DNA of 64,000 nt from Dyella_A sp050749815 (GTDB lineage: Bacteria > Pseudomonadota > Gammaproteobacteria > Xanthomonadales > Rhodanobacteraceae), in the NCBI RefSeq assembly GCF_050749815.1, contig NZ_CP192735.1, forward strand, positions 1,860,001-1,924,000, read 5' to 3'. A model generated the notes under the pieces. The model saw only the letters and a program-made list of their open reading frames with translations, did not search any database and had not been told where the DNA came from. Position numbers and translations under genes: made by a program. Position 1 is the first letter of the stretch; every line of letters starts with the position of its first letter. This document shows positions 1-9,861 of this stretch, piece by piece.

Positions 1-693
1 CAGGATCATCGGCAGGTGCGCGAACTCCGGCACCGGCGCGCCCAGCGCGTGGTAGATGTTGATCTGCCGCGGCGTGTTGTTGACGTGGTCGTCGCCGCGG
101 ATCACCTCGGTGATGCCCATGTCGATGTCGTCCACCACTACGGCGAAGTTGTAGGTGGGCCAGCCGTCCGAGCGGAAGATCACCAGGTCGTCCAGCTCGC
201 TGTTGGCGATCTCGATGCGGCCCTTCACCTTGTCCTCGAACACCACCGAACCCTCGGTGGGATTCTTGAAGCGGATCACCCGGTTCGGGTCATCGCGATA
301 GGGCTCGTTGCGGTCGCGGTAGTAGCCGTTGTAGCGGGGCTTCTCGCCGGCGGCCATGGCCGCCTCGCGCATGGCCTCGATCGCTTCCTTCGACTCGTAG
401 GCGTAGTACGCCTTGCCTTCGGCGAGCAGCCGGTCGGCCACTTCCTTGTAGCGATCGAGACGATGGGTCTGGTAGACCGGCTTCTCGTCGGCATCCAGCT
501 CGAGCCAGTGCATCGCGTCGAGGATCGCCTGCACGGCCGCATCGGTGGAACGCTCGCGATCGGTGTCCTCGATGCGCAACACGAATTCGCCACCGCGACG
601 ACGCGCCTCCAGCCAGCAGTACAGCGCGGTGCGTGCGCCGCCGATATGCAGGAAGCCGGTGGGGCTGGGAGCGAAGCGGGTGCGGACGGTCAT
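1..693 (-). CDS. gltX: glutamyl-tRNA synthetase, N-terminal part (cut by window edge)
   Basis: Charges tRNA(Glu) with glutamate in the cytoplasm (class I aminoacyl-tRNA synthetase). The start is ATG at 693. The first 231 residues are present and the rest (the family is about 465-470 aa) lies beyond position 1. The Rossmann core opens with TRFAPSPTGFLHIGGAR, carrying the HIGH-type signature HIGG at residues 16-19. LRIEDTDRERS and GDDHVNNTPRQ are typical GluRS/GlnRS blocks. The KMSKS loop and the anticodon-binding domain are not visible, so discrimination from a duplicate GluRS cannot be made here. It diverges from the barrel gene at 708, leaving only 14 bases between the two starts. Confidence 0.95.
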   Translation of the reverse strand, partial: MTVRTRFAPSPTGFLHIGGARTALYCWLEARRRGGEFVLRIEDTDRERSTDAAVQAILDAMHWLELDADEKPVYQTHRLDRYKEVADRLLAEGKAYYAYESKEAIEAMREAAMAAGEKPRYNGYYRDRNEPYRDDPNRVIRFKNPTEGSVVFEDKVKGRIEIANSELDDLVIFRSDGWPTYNFAVVVDDIDMGITEVIRGDDHVNNTPRQINIYHALGAPVPEFAHLPMIL

Positions 694-707
694 GGGATAC
701 TGGCTGC

Positions 708-1511
708 ATGCAAAGGGGAATCGCGCATTTTAGACCATCCTGCCGCGGCCGCCGGGCTCGCCTCGTCGCCGCGCTGACCGGCGTGCTGCTGGCCGGCAAT
801 GCCTGCGGGCAGACGCACAATCCCGGCTACGACCGCCCGGGCCTCGGCTTCACCCCGGCCGTGCTCGGCGCGGGCGATATCACGCTCGAACAGGGCCTGC
901 CCGACGTCAGCCAGGACCGCGCCGACGGGCTCACGTCGCGCCAGTACAGCGCCGACACGCTGCTGCGCCTGGGCGTCGGCGGGCCGTTCGAGCTGCAGCT
1001 GGCCAGTTCACCGTGGAACCGGCTGACCACGTGGGGTACGTCGCGCGACACCGTGCACGGCCGTGGCAGCAGCAGTCTCGGGGTGAAGTTCGCGCTCCCC
1101 GATCAGGCCGGCTCTTTCAGCTGGGGCCTGCTGGGCAGCGTGACCTTCACCGACGGCAACCCCGCCCTGCGCGCCGGGCATCGGCAATACCTGCTCGGCG
1201 CCCAGGGCAATTGGCAGCTCACCCCGCGCCAGTCGCTCGGCGTCTATGGGGAGGGCGTGCGCGAGGGCCACCAGCACAGCACCACGCTGGCCGCGAGCGA
1301 CACCGTGGCGCTGTCGGGAACCTGGGGGTCCTACGTCGAACTGGCCAGTGTGCATGACGCCGGGCGCCAGCACGGATGGCTGGGCGGTGCCGGCCTGACC
1401 TGGATGGCCACGCCGCGCATCCAGCTCGATGCGGGCGTGGATCATCGACTGCAGGGCGATGCCAGCCGCTGGCTGGGCAACCTCGGGGTGTCGGTCTACT
1501 TCGGGCGTTGA
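708..1511 (+). CDS. outer-membrane beta-barrel protein, transporter-like (Phenol_MetA_deg type)
   Basis: 267 aa with a basic N-terminus and hydrophobic segment (LVAALTGVLLAGNACG, about residues 20-35) that looks like a Sec signal. The rest alternates polar and hydrophobic residues in short strands and ends in VYFGR, an aromatic-rich terminal strand as in outer-membrane barrels. The pattern (SSLGVKFAL, GLLGSVTFTDGNP, GGAGLTWMATPRIQLDAGVD) resembles the family annotated as putative MetA-pathway-of-phenol-degradation transporters. Substrate unknown. ATG at 708 is preferred because it begins the signal peptide; a GATACT hexamer at 695-700 would leave almost no 5' leader. Confidence 0.7.
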   Translation: MQRGIAHFRPSCRGRRARLVAALTGVLLAGNACGQTHNPGYDRPGLGFTPAVLGAGDITLEQGLPDVSQDRADGLTSRQYSADTLLRLGVGGPFELQLASSPWNRLTTWGTSRDTVHGRGSSSLGVKFALPDQAGSFSWGLLGSVTFTDGNPALRAGHRQYLLGAQGNWQLTPRQSLGVYGEGVREGHQHSTTLAASDTVALSGTWGSYVELASVHDAGRQHGWLGGAGLTWMATPRIQLDAGVDHRLQGDASRWLGNLGVSVYFGR

Positions 1512-1558
1512 AACCGTGCCGCTGGAAGGCGCGTCCTGACCACCACCATGGGTGCGGC

Positions 1559-1903
1559 TCAGCGCGGTAGCGAATCCATGCACGACCATCCATAACAGAT
1601 GATGGTGTTGGGCTTGGTAGTGCCGCCCTGGAGCTGGGCACCTGGCCAGCCGGAGAAGCTCAACGACCGGATCGCCGGCTCGCCATTGCCGAAATCGAGC
1701 GGCAACTCATCCTTCGGCGGCGTCGGTGTCGCCTTCACCAGCACGTAGCGCACCTGGAACAAGGGCGGTCGGGCGCGATGGGCCGGCGCGCCCTCCGCGG
1801 TGCGGACGGCCTCCTGCGGCCATGGCTGGGCCACCGCCAGCACGGTGGTCGACAGGCCGAGCGACATCAGCGTGCACAAGGTCATGGGGACGCAGCGATT
1901 CAT
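1559..1903 (-). CDS. small secreted protein of unknown function
   Basis: 114 aa. The start at 1903 is chosen because a strong Shine-Dalgarno (GGAGGA) lies just upstream and because it begins a signal peptide (MNRCVPMTLCTLMSLGLSTT, probable cut near AVA-QPW). The mature part is proline-rich, then contains FQVRYVLVKATPTPPKDELPLDF and two cysteines near the C-terminus (IICYGWSCMD). I do not recognise the family. It converges with the barrel gene (47-base gap) and diverges from the glycosyltransferase at 2135. Confidence 0.6.
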   Translation of the reverse strand: MNRCVPMTLCTLMSLGLSTTVLAVAQPWPQEAVRTAEGAPAHRARPPLFQVRYVLVKATPTPPKDELPLDFGNGEPAIRSLSFSGWPGAQLQGGTTKPNTIICYGWSCMDSLPR

Positions 1904-2134
1904 GGCTTGTTCCTCCGGGCGTGGCTGACCCGTTGATCGACCGCCAGCAACGCGAGAATAGTCCTCTCGCCCGTCGAGAGCATCCACCCCGAGGGACGGC
2001 CCTGGTGGATGCAGCGATCGCATCGCGCCTGGCCCGCCAGCCCATCCGCGCCGCCGTCACCGGGGCGTCATGTCGACGCCATGCCCGCGCAACGCGCTGC
2101 GCCGAAGCTGTGCCAAGCCAGCCAAGGTGTAGCC

Positions 2135-3298
2135 ATGCGCATCGGCATCGTCAGCGAAACCTATCCTCCGGAAATCAACGGCGTCGCACTGACCGTGCAC
2201 AGCCTGGCTGCCGGACTCGCCGCGCAGGGGCACACGGTGGAAGTGATCCGCCCGCGCCAGCCGGTGCCGTTCGTCGACGAGCCCGGCATGCTGCCGGTGG
2301 AAACCCGCGGCGCGGCCCTCCCCCGCTACCCGGGCCTGCGTTTCGGCCTGCCTAGTGGCCGCATGCTGCGCAAGCGCTGGAACCGCTTACGGCCGGACGC
2401 CATCTACGTGGCCACGGAAGGCCCACTAGGGTGGTCGGCGATGCGCGCCGCGCAGCATCTGGGCATCCCCGCGGCTACCGGCTTCCACACGCGCTTCGAC
2501 ACTTACGCCGCGCACTACGGCGTGGGCTTTCTCACCGAGGCGGTGCGCGGCTACCTGCGCCGCTTCCACAACCGCGGCGGCGCCACCCTCGTGCCCACCG
2601 AGGCGCTCAAGCGCGAGCTCGGGGCGCTGGGCGTGGTCAACGCCCGCATCCTGCGCCGCGCGGTGGACACCGAGCAGTTCCATCCTCGCCATCGCGATGC
2701 CGAGCTGCGTCAGCAGTGGGGCGTCGGTGGACACGCGCCGGTGGTGCTCTACGTCGGCCGCATCGCTGCCGAGAAGAATCTCGACCTGGCGGTGCGTGCG
2801 TTCCGCGCAGTGCAGCAGCGCTCGCCCGATGCCCGCTATGTCTGGGTCGGCGACGGCCCGGCCCGGGCGGCGCTGCAGGCGGCGAACCCGGACTTCATCT
2901 TCGCCGGCATGCAACGCGGCGAATCGCTGGCGCGGCACGTGGCGAGCGCGGACGTATTCCCTTTCCCCAGCCTCAGCGAGACCTTCGGCAACGTGATCCT
3001 CGAGGCGCTCGCCGCGGGGCTGCCGGTGGTGGCGTATCGCGAAGGCGCGGCGCGCGAGCACATGGAGCACGGCAGCAACGGCTACGTGCTCGAGCCCGGC
3101 GACGAGGCGGGCTTCATCGACGCCACCGTGACGCTGGCCGGCAATCCCAGCCTGATCCGTCACATGGGTCGCGCCGCGCATGCCAGCGTCGCGGCGCTGT
3201 CGCCGGAGTCGGTGATCCGCGATTTCGAATCCCTGCTGATCCAGCTCGCCCGGGAGAGCCACCATGTCCAGCCTGCCGCCGCTCGCGCCCACGCCTGA
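2135..3298 (+). CDS. GT4 family glycosyltransferase (mannosyltransferase-like)
   Basis: 387 aa cytosolic or membrane-associated GT-B glycosyltransferase. The N-terminus MRIGIVSETYPPEINGVA and the G-V-A-L-T sugar-acceptor loop match GDP-mannose-dependent alpha-mannosyltransferases of the MgtA/PimB-like GT4 group. The second half has VLYVGRIAAEKNLD and FPSLSETFGNVILEALAAG, giving the family E-x7-E motif near residues 280-295 for nucleotide-sugar binding. The start at 2135 is preferred over upstream in-frame starts because it begins the conserved first beta strand. It overlaps the PAP2 gene by 35 bases, so the two are probably co-transcribed; lipid glycosylation followed by lipid-phosphate hydrolysis is plausible. 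Sugar and acceptor are inferred only. Confidence 0.85.
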   Translation: MRIGIVSETYPPEINGVALTVHSLAAGLAAQGHTVEVIRPRQPVPFVDEPGMLPVETRGAALPRYPGLRFGLPSGRMLRKRWNRLRPDAIYVATEGPLGWSAMRAAQHLGIPAATGFHTRFDTYAAHYGVGFLTEAVRGYLRRFHNRGGATLVPTEALKRELGALGVVNARILRRAVDTEQFHPRHRDAELRQQWGVGGHAPVVLYVGRIAAEKNLDLAVRAFRAVQQRSPDARYVWVGDGPARAALQAANPDFIFAGMQRGESLARHVASADVFPFPSLSETFGNVILEALAAGLPVVAYREGAAREHMEHGSNGYVLEPGDEAGFIDATVTLAGNPSLIRHMGRAAHASVAALSPESVIRDFESLLIQLARESHHVQPAAARAHA

Positions 3299-3836
3299 GT
3301 TGACCGGCCCGCGCTTCGCGATCGACCGCCGCATGTGCGTGGCGGCCAATCGCTGGGGCGCGCGTCGTGCCGTAGGCATCTTCTTCGGCGCCGTAAGCCG
3401 GCTGGGCGACGGCGTGTTCTGGTATGCGCTGATGCTGGCGCTGGTGCTGTTCGACGGCCGGCGCGGCGTGCTCGCCGCCGCCCATATGGCGCTCACCGGC
3501 CTCACCGCACTGGCGCTGTATCGGCTGCTCAAGCGCTGGACGAAACGGCCGCGGCCGTTCCGCGTATGCGCGGGGGTGATCGCCCACGTGCCGCCGCTGG
3601 ACGAATTCAGCTTTCCCTCCGGGCACACGCTGCAGGCGGTGGGCTTCACCGTGGTGGCGCTGGCCTGGTATCCGCTGCTGGCGCCGCTGCTGCTCAGCTT
3701 CACCGCGCTGGTGGCTGCATCGCGCGTGGTGCTGGGCCTGCACTATCCGAGCGATGTCCTGGCCGCCATCGGCATCGGCAGCGCACTGGGCTCGCTGGCG
3801 CTGTGGCTGATGCCGATCGCGGCGATGGTTGCCTGA
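3264..3836 (+). CDS. PAP2-family membrane phosphatase
   Basis: 190 aa integral inner-membrane phosphatase. All three PAP2 catalytic motifs are intact: KRWTKRPRP (residues 90-98), FPSGH (117-121) and SRVVLGLHYPSD (153-164), giving the Arg/His/His/Asp set that hydrolyses lipid phosphates or undecaprenyl pyrophosphate. Hydrophobic helices surround the motifs. ATG at 3264 has a GGGAGA ribosome-binding site and lies inside the 3' end of the glycosyltransferase gene, suggesting translational coupling. The substrate is unknown. Confidence 0.88.
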   Translation: MSSLPPLAPTPELTGPRFAIDRRMCVAANRWGARRAVGIFFGAVSRLGDGVFWYALMLALVLFDGRRGVLAAAHMALTGLTALALYRLLKRWTKRPRPFRVCAGVIAHVPPLDEFSFPSGHTLQAVGFTVVALAWYPLLAPLLLSFTALVAASRVVLGLHYPSDVLAAIGIGSALGSLALWLMPIAAMVA

Positions 3837-4067
3837 GCAGTTTCTGCGCACGCCGTGTGGATGTGTTGTGCGATCAGCACGATAGAGCACCTATCCACAG
3901 GCTTCTCCCATCGCGTTCCACAGAAGCTGTGGAAAACCTGCGCGCCACTGCTCAGGAAATGATCGACGCGTAGCAAGTCACTGAGCGCAAAGCCGCAAAG
4001 GCGGCTTGTCCACAGGGTTCTCCGCAGGCCATGCACATGGGCTGTGGACAACGCCATGCCACAAATG
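3837..4067. other. convergent intergenic region with DnaA-box-like cluster
   Basis: No gene was seen. The region contains DnaA-box-like 9-mers: CTATCCACA (3891-3899, +), TGTGGAAAA (3928-3936, -), TTGTCCACA (4006-4014, +) and TGTGGACAA (4043-4051, -), each one mismatch from TTATCCACA, plus a weaker TGTGGATGT (3856-3864, -). The two inverted pairs have identical 37-base offsets. A perfect 8-bp palindrome TTCCACAG/CTGTGGAA with a 3-base loop lies at 3916-3934. Possible DnaA-titration or regulatory site. No dnaA or dnaN is nearby, so it is not an obvious oriC. Confidence 0.55.
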
Positions 4068-4103
4068 ACGAAGCCGCCGCATCGTGCGATGCGACGGCTT
4101 CGT
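4068..4103 (-). terminator. hairpin terminator after accD
   Basis: Two 17-base arms (4068-4084 and 4087-4103) pair with one mismatch, built on ACGAAGCCG/CGGCTTCGT. It sits 22 bases past the accD stop. The trailing T-run on the minus strand is weak (TCATTTG), so termination is inferred mainly from the stem and its position. Confidence 0.55.
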
Positions 4104-4125
4104 GGAGTCCATCCGCGCTGGGCGA

Positions 4126-4995
<870 letters not shown>

Positions 4996-5042
4996 CGCAA
5001 CACCTCAACCGTTTCCTGACCCGAAACGGTCAGGCGACCGTT

Positions 5043-5843
5043 TCAGTGTGCATCGAGTGCGGCGCGGATAGGGCCCAGGAAATCCTTCACCCGGACGGCG
5101 ATTTCGTCCGCCTGTCCCGCTCCGTCCAGCCGCTCCACCAGCGCGCTGCCGATCACCACCGCATCGGCGAACGCGGCAATCTCCTTCGCGCTCTGCGCAT
5201 CGCGCACGCCGAAGCCGACCGCCACCGGCGCCTTGGCGTGGGCCCGGATATCGGCCACGCGGGCGGCGATATCGCGAGTGCTCAAACGACCCGCGCCGGT
5301 GATGCCGGCAAACGACACATAGTACAGGAAGCCCTCGGCGTTCTCGCACAGCTGCGCCATACGCGAGGGTGCGGTGGTGGGCGCCGCGAGGCGGATCAGT
5401 TGCAGCCCCGCGGCGCGCAAAGGCTCCAGCACGGCGGCTTCTTCCAGCGGGCAATCCACCAGCAGCACGCCATCCACACCGGCGGACTTCGCTTCGGCCG
5501 CAAAGCGCGCATAGCCATGGATTTCCACCGGGTTGAGGTAACCCATCAGCACCACCGGCGTGTCGACATTTCGCTGGCGAAATTCGGCGACCCAGCGCAG
5601 CACGTCAGCCAGGCCCACGCCCTTGGCGATCGCTCGCTCGCTGGCGTGCTGGATCACCGGGCCGTCGGCCATCGGGTCGGAAAACGGCACGCCGAGTTCG
5701 ATCACATCGGCACCGGCGTCGACCAGCGCATGCATCAGCGCCACGGTGTGCTCCGGTGCGGGATCGCCGGCGGTGACGAACGGAATCAGGCCGGTACGGC
5801 CGGCGGATTTTAGCGAAGCGAAGCGTTGGTCGATGCGGGACAT
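5043..5843 (-). CDS. trpA: tryptophan synthase alpha chain
   Basis: 266 aa TIM-barrel subunit that cleaves indole-3-glycerol phosphate to indole and glyceraldehyde-3-phosphate and channels indole to TrpB. The catalytic residues are visible as Glu49 in VIELGVPFSDP and Asp60 in MADGP, the same numbering as the E. coli enzyme. ATG at 5843 (MSRIDQRF) is the family start; an upstream in-frame extension would run into the trpB-trpA spacer. It lies 114 bases downstream of trpB, an unusually long gap for this tightly coupled pair, filled by a large inverted repeat. Confidence 0.97.
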   Translation of the reverse strand: MSRIDQRFASLKSAGRTGLIPFVTAGDPAPEHTVALMHALVDAGADVIELGVPFSDPMADGPVIQHASERAIAKGVGLADVLRWVAEFRQRNVDTPVVLMGYLNPVEIHGYARFAAEAKSAGVDGVLLVDCPLEEAAVLEPLRAAGLQLIRLAAPTTAPSRMAQLCENAEGFLYYVSFAGITGAGRLSTRDIAARVADIRAHAKAPVAVGFGVRDAQSAKEIAAFADAVVIGSALVERLDGAGQADEIAVRVKDFLGPIRAALDAH

Positions 5844-5853
5844 GAGAGCCAGA

Positions 5854-5950
5854 AGTGAGTGAAGAGGAGTGAGGCGTGAGAGGTGGCAAGTTCGGGAGAT
5901 TCGAGTGACCTGGAGCGAAGTGGCTTCTCTCTCACTCCTCTCCACTCACT
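5854..5950. repeat. long inverted repeat between trpB and trpA
   Basis: Arms of 20 bases, AGTGAGTGAAGAGGAGTGAG at 5854-5873 and its complement at 5931-5950, match with a single mismatch and enclose a 57-base loop. The purine-rich GAGTGAG composition is unlike the surrounding coding sequence. On the mRNA it would fold directly after the trpB stop and before the trpA start, where it could stabilise the upstream message, attenuate trpA, or be a degenerate mobile palindrome. Confidence 0.75.
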
Positions 5951-5957
5951 CCTGCTT

Positions 5958-7193
<1,236 letters not shown>

Positions 7194-7301
7194 GGTGGGT
7201 GTCCTGTGCGAAAAACTGCAATCGGGCCGGCATGTCATGCCGACTGAATCGCCAGCATAAGCTGATGGCATCGCGATAAAAAGCGAGAAGTTCTCACCGA
7301 C

Positions 7302-7320
7302 ATGTGAGTAAATGTCACAT
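7302..7320. promoter_or_regulatory. LysR-type operator in trpB / regulator intergenic region
   Basis: The palindrome ATGTGA-N7-TCACAT (19 bp) has the T-N11-A spacing of LysR-family binding sites and lies in the short gap between the divergent trpB and LysR starts. It abuts or overlaps the regulator start (ATG 7312 or 7321), consistent with autorepression plus activation of trpBA. Site seen in sequence; role inferred from the LysR/TrpI paradigm. Confidence 0.6.
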
Positions 7321-8229
7321 ATGACCGAACGCGACCTGCCCCCGCTCAACGCCCTGCGCGCCTTCGAGGCCACCGCCCGCCTGCAGAGCGTGAGCCGCGC
7401 GGCCGAAGCCCTGCACGTGACCCACGGCGCGGTCAGCCGGCAGATCCGGCAACTGGAAGAGGCACTCGGCCGTCCGCTGTTCGCCCGGCAAGGCCGCGGC
7501 CTGGTGCTCACCGAGGTCGGCGATCGGCTGCGTGAAGCAGCCAGCGGCGCCTTCGACGGCCTGCGCGACGCCTGGGCCGCGCTGCGTCAGCCGTCGAGCG
7601 CTCCGTTCGTGCTCGGCTGTCCGGCCAGCGTGCTGGCGCGCTGGATGATTCCGCGGCTGGACCGGCTGGCGCACGACCTGCCCGGCCTGACCCTGCACCT
7701 GTCCGCGCAGGAAGCACCGCCGTCGCCGGACTTGCGTGGGCTGGACGCAGCCCTGCTGATCGGCGCGCCGCCGTGGCCGGCCGGCTGGCAGGTGATGCCG
7801 CTGGCGCCGGAACGAATCGGCCCGGTGCTGAGCCCCCGCTACGCCGGCGCCACGCGACTGGCGCGGGCGCCGGCCGCCGCACTGCTGGACGAGCCGCTGC
7901 TGCACACCGCCTCGCGTCCGCAGGCCTGGAGCGACTGGTCGCGCGCGGCGGGCCTTGTCGCCGCGCCGCGCGCGACCGGCCAGGGCTTCGAACACCTGTA
8001 TTACCTGCTGGAAGCGGCACTAGCCGGACTGGGCGTGGCGATCGCGCCGCAGCCGCTGGTCGCCGACGACCTCGCCGCCGGCCGGCTGATCGCGCCGTGG
8101 GGATTCGTCACCACCGAATCGCAGTGGGTGTTGGCCACGCCGGCGCGGGCGAATGAGGAGCGCGGCACCGGGCTGGCCCGATGGCTGGCCGGCGAGCTGC
8201 GCGAGGCGCCCGCTACAGGTAACGCCTGA
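7312..8229 (+). CDS. LysR-family regulator, TrpI/GcvA-like
   Basis: 305 aa from ATG 7312; ATG 7321 (MTERDLPPLN) is equally possible and would clear the palindrome. The winged-helix HTH covers about residues 10-68 (LNALRAFEATARLQSVSRAA ... HVTHGAVSRQIRQLEEALG), followed by a substrate-binding domain. The HTH is of the GcvA/TrpI type. Divergent orientation from trpBA suggests a TrpI-like activator responding to indoleglycerol phosphate; this comes from position, not from a diagnostic residue. The 3' end overlaps the convergent cupin gene by 17 bases. Confidence 0.85.
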   Translation: MSHMTERDLPPLNALRAFEATARLQSVSRAAEALHVTHGAVSRQIRQLEEALGRPLFARQGRGLVLTEVGDRLREAASGAFDGLRDAWAALRQPSSAPFVLGCPASVLARWMIPRLDRLAHDLPGLTLHLSAQEAPPSPDLRGLDAALLIGAPPWPAGWQVMPLAPERIGPVLSPRYAGATRLARAPAAALLDEPLLHTASRPQAWSDWSRAAGLVAAPRATGQGFEHLYYLLEAALAGLGVAIAPQPLVADDLAAGRLIAPWGFVTTESQWVLATPARANEERGTGLARWLAGELREAPATGNA

Positions 8230-9217
8230 TCGTCTCGCGCAGCGCAGCCGCCTGCTCAGGCGTGAGTTCACCCAGCGCACCGCGGCGCCCGGCCGGGATG
8301 TGTTCGCCCGGATCGGCGTCGCCGAACGCGTAGTGATCCAGCAGGGTGCGCCAGCCGGCGCGCTCGGCCGGACTCAGACGACGAAACGCCAGGATCGCGT
8401 GCAGCAACGCGCCCAGCGCCGTGCCGGTGGCGGCGCCGCCGACTGGCACCGGCTTCCACCAGTAGTTCACCAGCGCGTTGAGCCGACCGAGCGAGGCCAC
8501 GTGGTGCCACCACAGCGGCGGAATGTAGATCGCATCGCCCGGCTCCAGCTCGGCCACCTGGGCCTGGGCCAATGCCTCGCGCAGGCGCGGAAAGCGCGGG
8601 TCGTCAGGACGGTCGAGCCGGGCCAGGCTGATCGCCGCGCCGGTGGGCGCGAAGTCCAGCGGACCGATGTAGAGATTACCCACCTGTTCGGGCGGGAACA
8701 GCGTGAAGCGCCGGCGCCCCGCGGCCACGCAGGCGATGTTGTGGTACTCGTCGAAGTGCGCCGGCGTGGTCACCCGGTTGCCGATCCACAGCCGCGGGGC
8801 GATCGCCGGATCGAGCAGCGGCAGCGGGTGATTGGCGAGGAACCCCGGCAGGCAGTCAGCGACCGGCGCGCTCTGGATCGCCACACCGTGCGGCCGCTCC
8901 TGCCTTGCCTCATGCGCGATGCGGCGCAATCCCTCGGTCACGGTCACGCGGAAGTGGTCGTAGTTGAAGCCGCTGAGATCGGCGTTGTAGCCGACGCAGC
9001 CGTCTTCCTGCGGAGCCATTACGAGGGTGTCGACCTCGCCGCCGGCGTCGAGCGCGGCGAGGCCGCGGGCGAGGGCGGTATCGGACTCGCGCGCCCACTC
9101 CACCGCCGGCCAGTGCGCGGCGAGGCCGCGCAGCACCAGCGGCGAACCGCGCGCGACCAGCGCGGCCATGTCGGGCAGCGGGTCGGACGGGCGAAGCTCC
9201 TCGATGGGCTGGCTCAT
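8213..9217 (-). CDS. JmjC-like cupin protein
   Basis: 334 aa. Belongs to the cupin_8/JmjC-like Fe(II)/2-oxoglutarate oxygenase group. The metal facial triad is suggested by HFDEYHN (HxD) and a distal histidine in PPLWWHHVASLG. Repeated aromatic-rich strands (WIGN, FTLFPPEQ, LYIGPLD) resemble FIH-type hydroxylases and the SapC-linked cupins of Xanthomonadales. It starts 14 bases after trpF and is in the same direction, so it is likely co-transcribed with truA-trpF. The target is unknown; it could be a protein hydroxylase rather than a tryptophan enzyme. Confidence 0.8.
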   Translation of the reverse strand: MSQPIEELRPSDPLPDMAALVARGSPLVLRGLAAHWPAVEWARESDTALARGLAALDAGGEVDTLVMAPQEDGCVGYNADLSGFNYDHFRVTVTEGLRRIAHEARQERPHGVAIQSAPVADCLPGFLANHPLPLLDPAIAPRLWIGNRVTTPAHFDEYHNIACVAAGRRRFTLFPPEQVGNLYIGPLDFAPTGAAISLARLDRPDDPRFPRLREALAQAQVAELEPGDAIYIPPLWWHHVASLGRLNALVNYWWKPVPVGGAATGTALGALLHAILAFRRLSPAERAGWRTLLDHYAFGDADPGEHIPAGRRGALGELTPEQAAALRETIRRYL

Positions 9218-9231
9218 CCGATCAGCTCCAC

Positions 9232-9861
9232 TCAAGCCCGATCGGCGGCGCGCACCGCCGCGATGAAATCGGCCATGCGCTCTGGATCCTTGATCCCGGG
9301 CGAGGCCTCGATGCCGCTGGCTACATCCACCGCCCACGGTCGTGCCGCGCGAATCGCTTCGCCCACATTGCCGGCGTGCAGGCCCCCGGCCAACAGCAGC
9401 GGTTGCGCCAAGTCGGTCGGCATCAGGGACCAGTCGAAGGCCTTGCCGCTGCCGCCGGGTTCGCCCAGACCGTGGCCATCAAGCAGAAGACCCACTGCAC
9501 GCGGATACTCGCGCAGGCGCGGCAGGGCGGCGGCGCCCTCGCCCATCGCGACCGCCTTCAGATACGGCCGGCCGAATTGCGCGCACCACGCGTCGCTCTC
9601 CGCGCCGTGGAACTGCAGCAGGTCCGGCTGCACCTGCTCGTTCACCGAGCGCACGGTCTCGACGCTGTCGTCCATCAGCAGCGCCACCGTGGTCACGAAC
9701 GGCGGCATCGCGGCGACGATCGCCCGCGCCTGCGCCAGATCCACCCGACGCTTGCTGCGCGCGGTGATCACCACGCCGATCGCGTCGGCGCCGAGCTCGG
9801 CGGCCAGCCGCGCGTCCTCGACGCGGGTCATGCCGCAACACTTGATGCGGGTGCGGCTCAC
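9232..9861 (-). CDS. trpF: phosphoribosylanthranilate isomerase
   Basis: 209 aa TIM-barrel enzyme converting N-(5-phosphoribosyl)anthranilate to CdRP in tryptophan synthesis. The N-terminal IKCCGMT contains the general-base cysteine (C8 or C9) and LLLDGHGLGEPGGSGKAFDW holds the general-acid aspartate and phosphate loop. GGLHAGNV is the second phosphate-binding strand. The start codon overlaps the truA stop by 4 bases (ATGA), indicating translational coupling. It is separated from trpBA by the cupin and LysR genes. Confidence 0.95.
   Translation of the reverse strand: MSRTRIKCCGMTRVEDARLAAELGADAIGVVITARSKRRVDLAQARAIVAAMPPFVTTVALLMDDSVETVRSVNEQVQPDLLQFHGAESDAWCAQFGRPYLKAVAMGEGAAALPRLREYPRAVGLLLDGHGLGEPGGSGKAFDWSLMPTDLAQPLLLAGGLHAGNVGEAIRAARPWAVDVASGIEASPGIKDPERMADFIAAVRAADRA

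Noticed and set aside
3837..4067. oriC
   Set aside because: DnaA-box-like sequences occur, but no dnaA, dnaN, gyrB or rpmH and no AT-rich unwinding element were seen.
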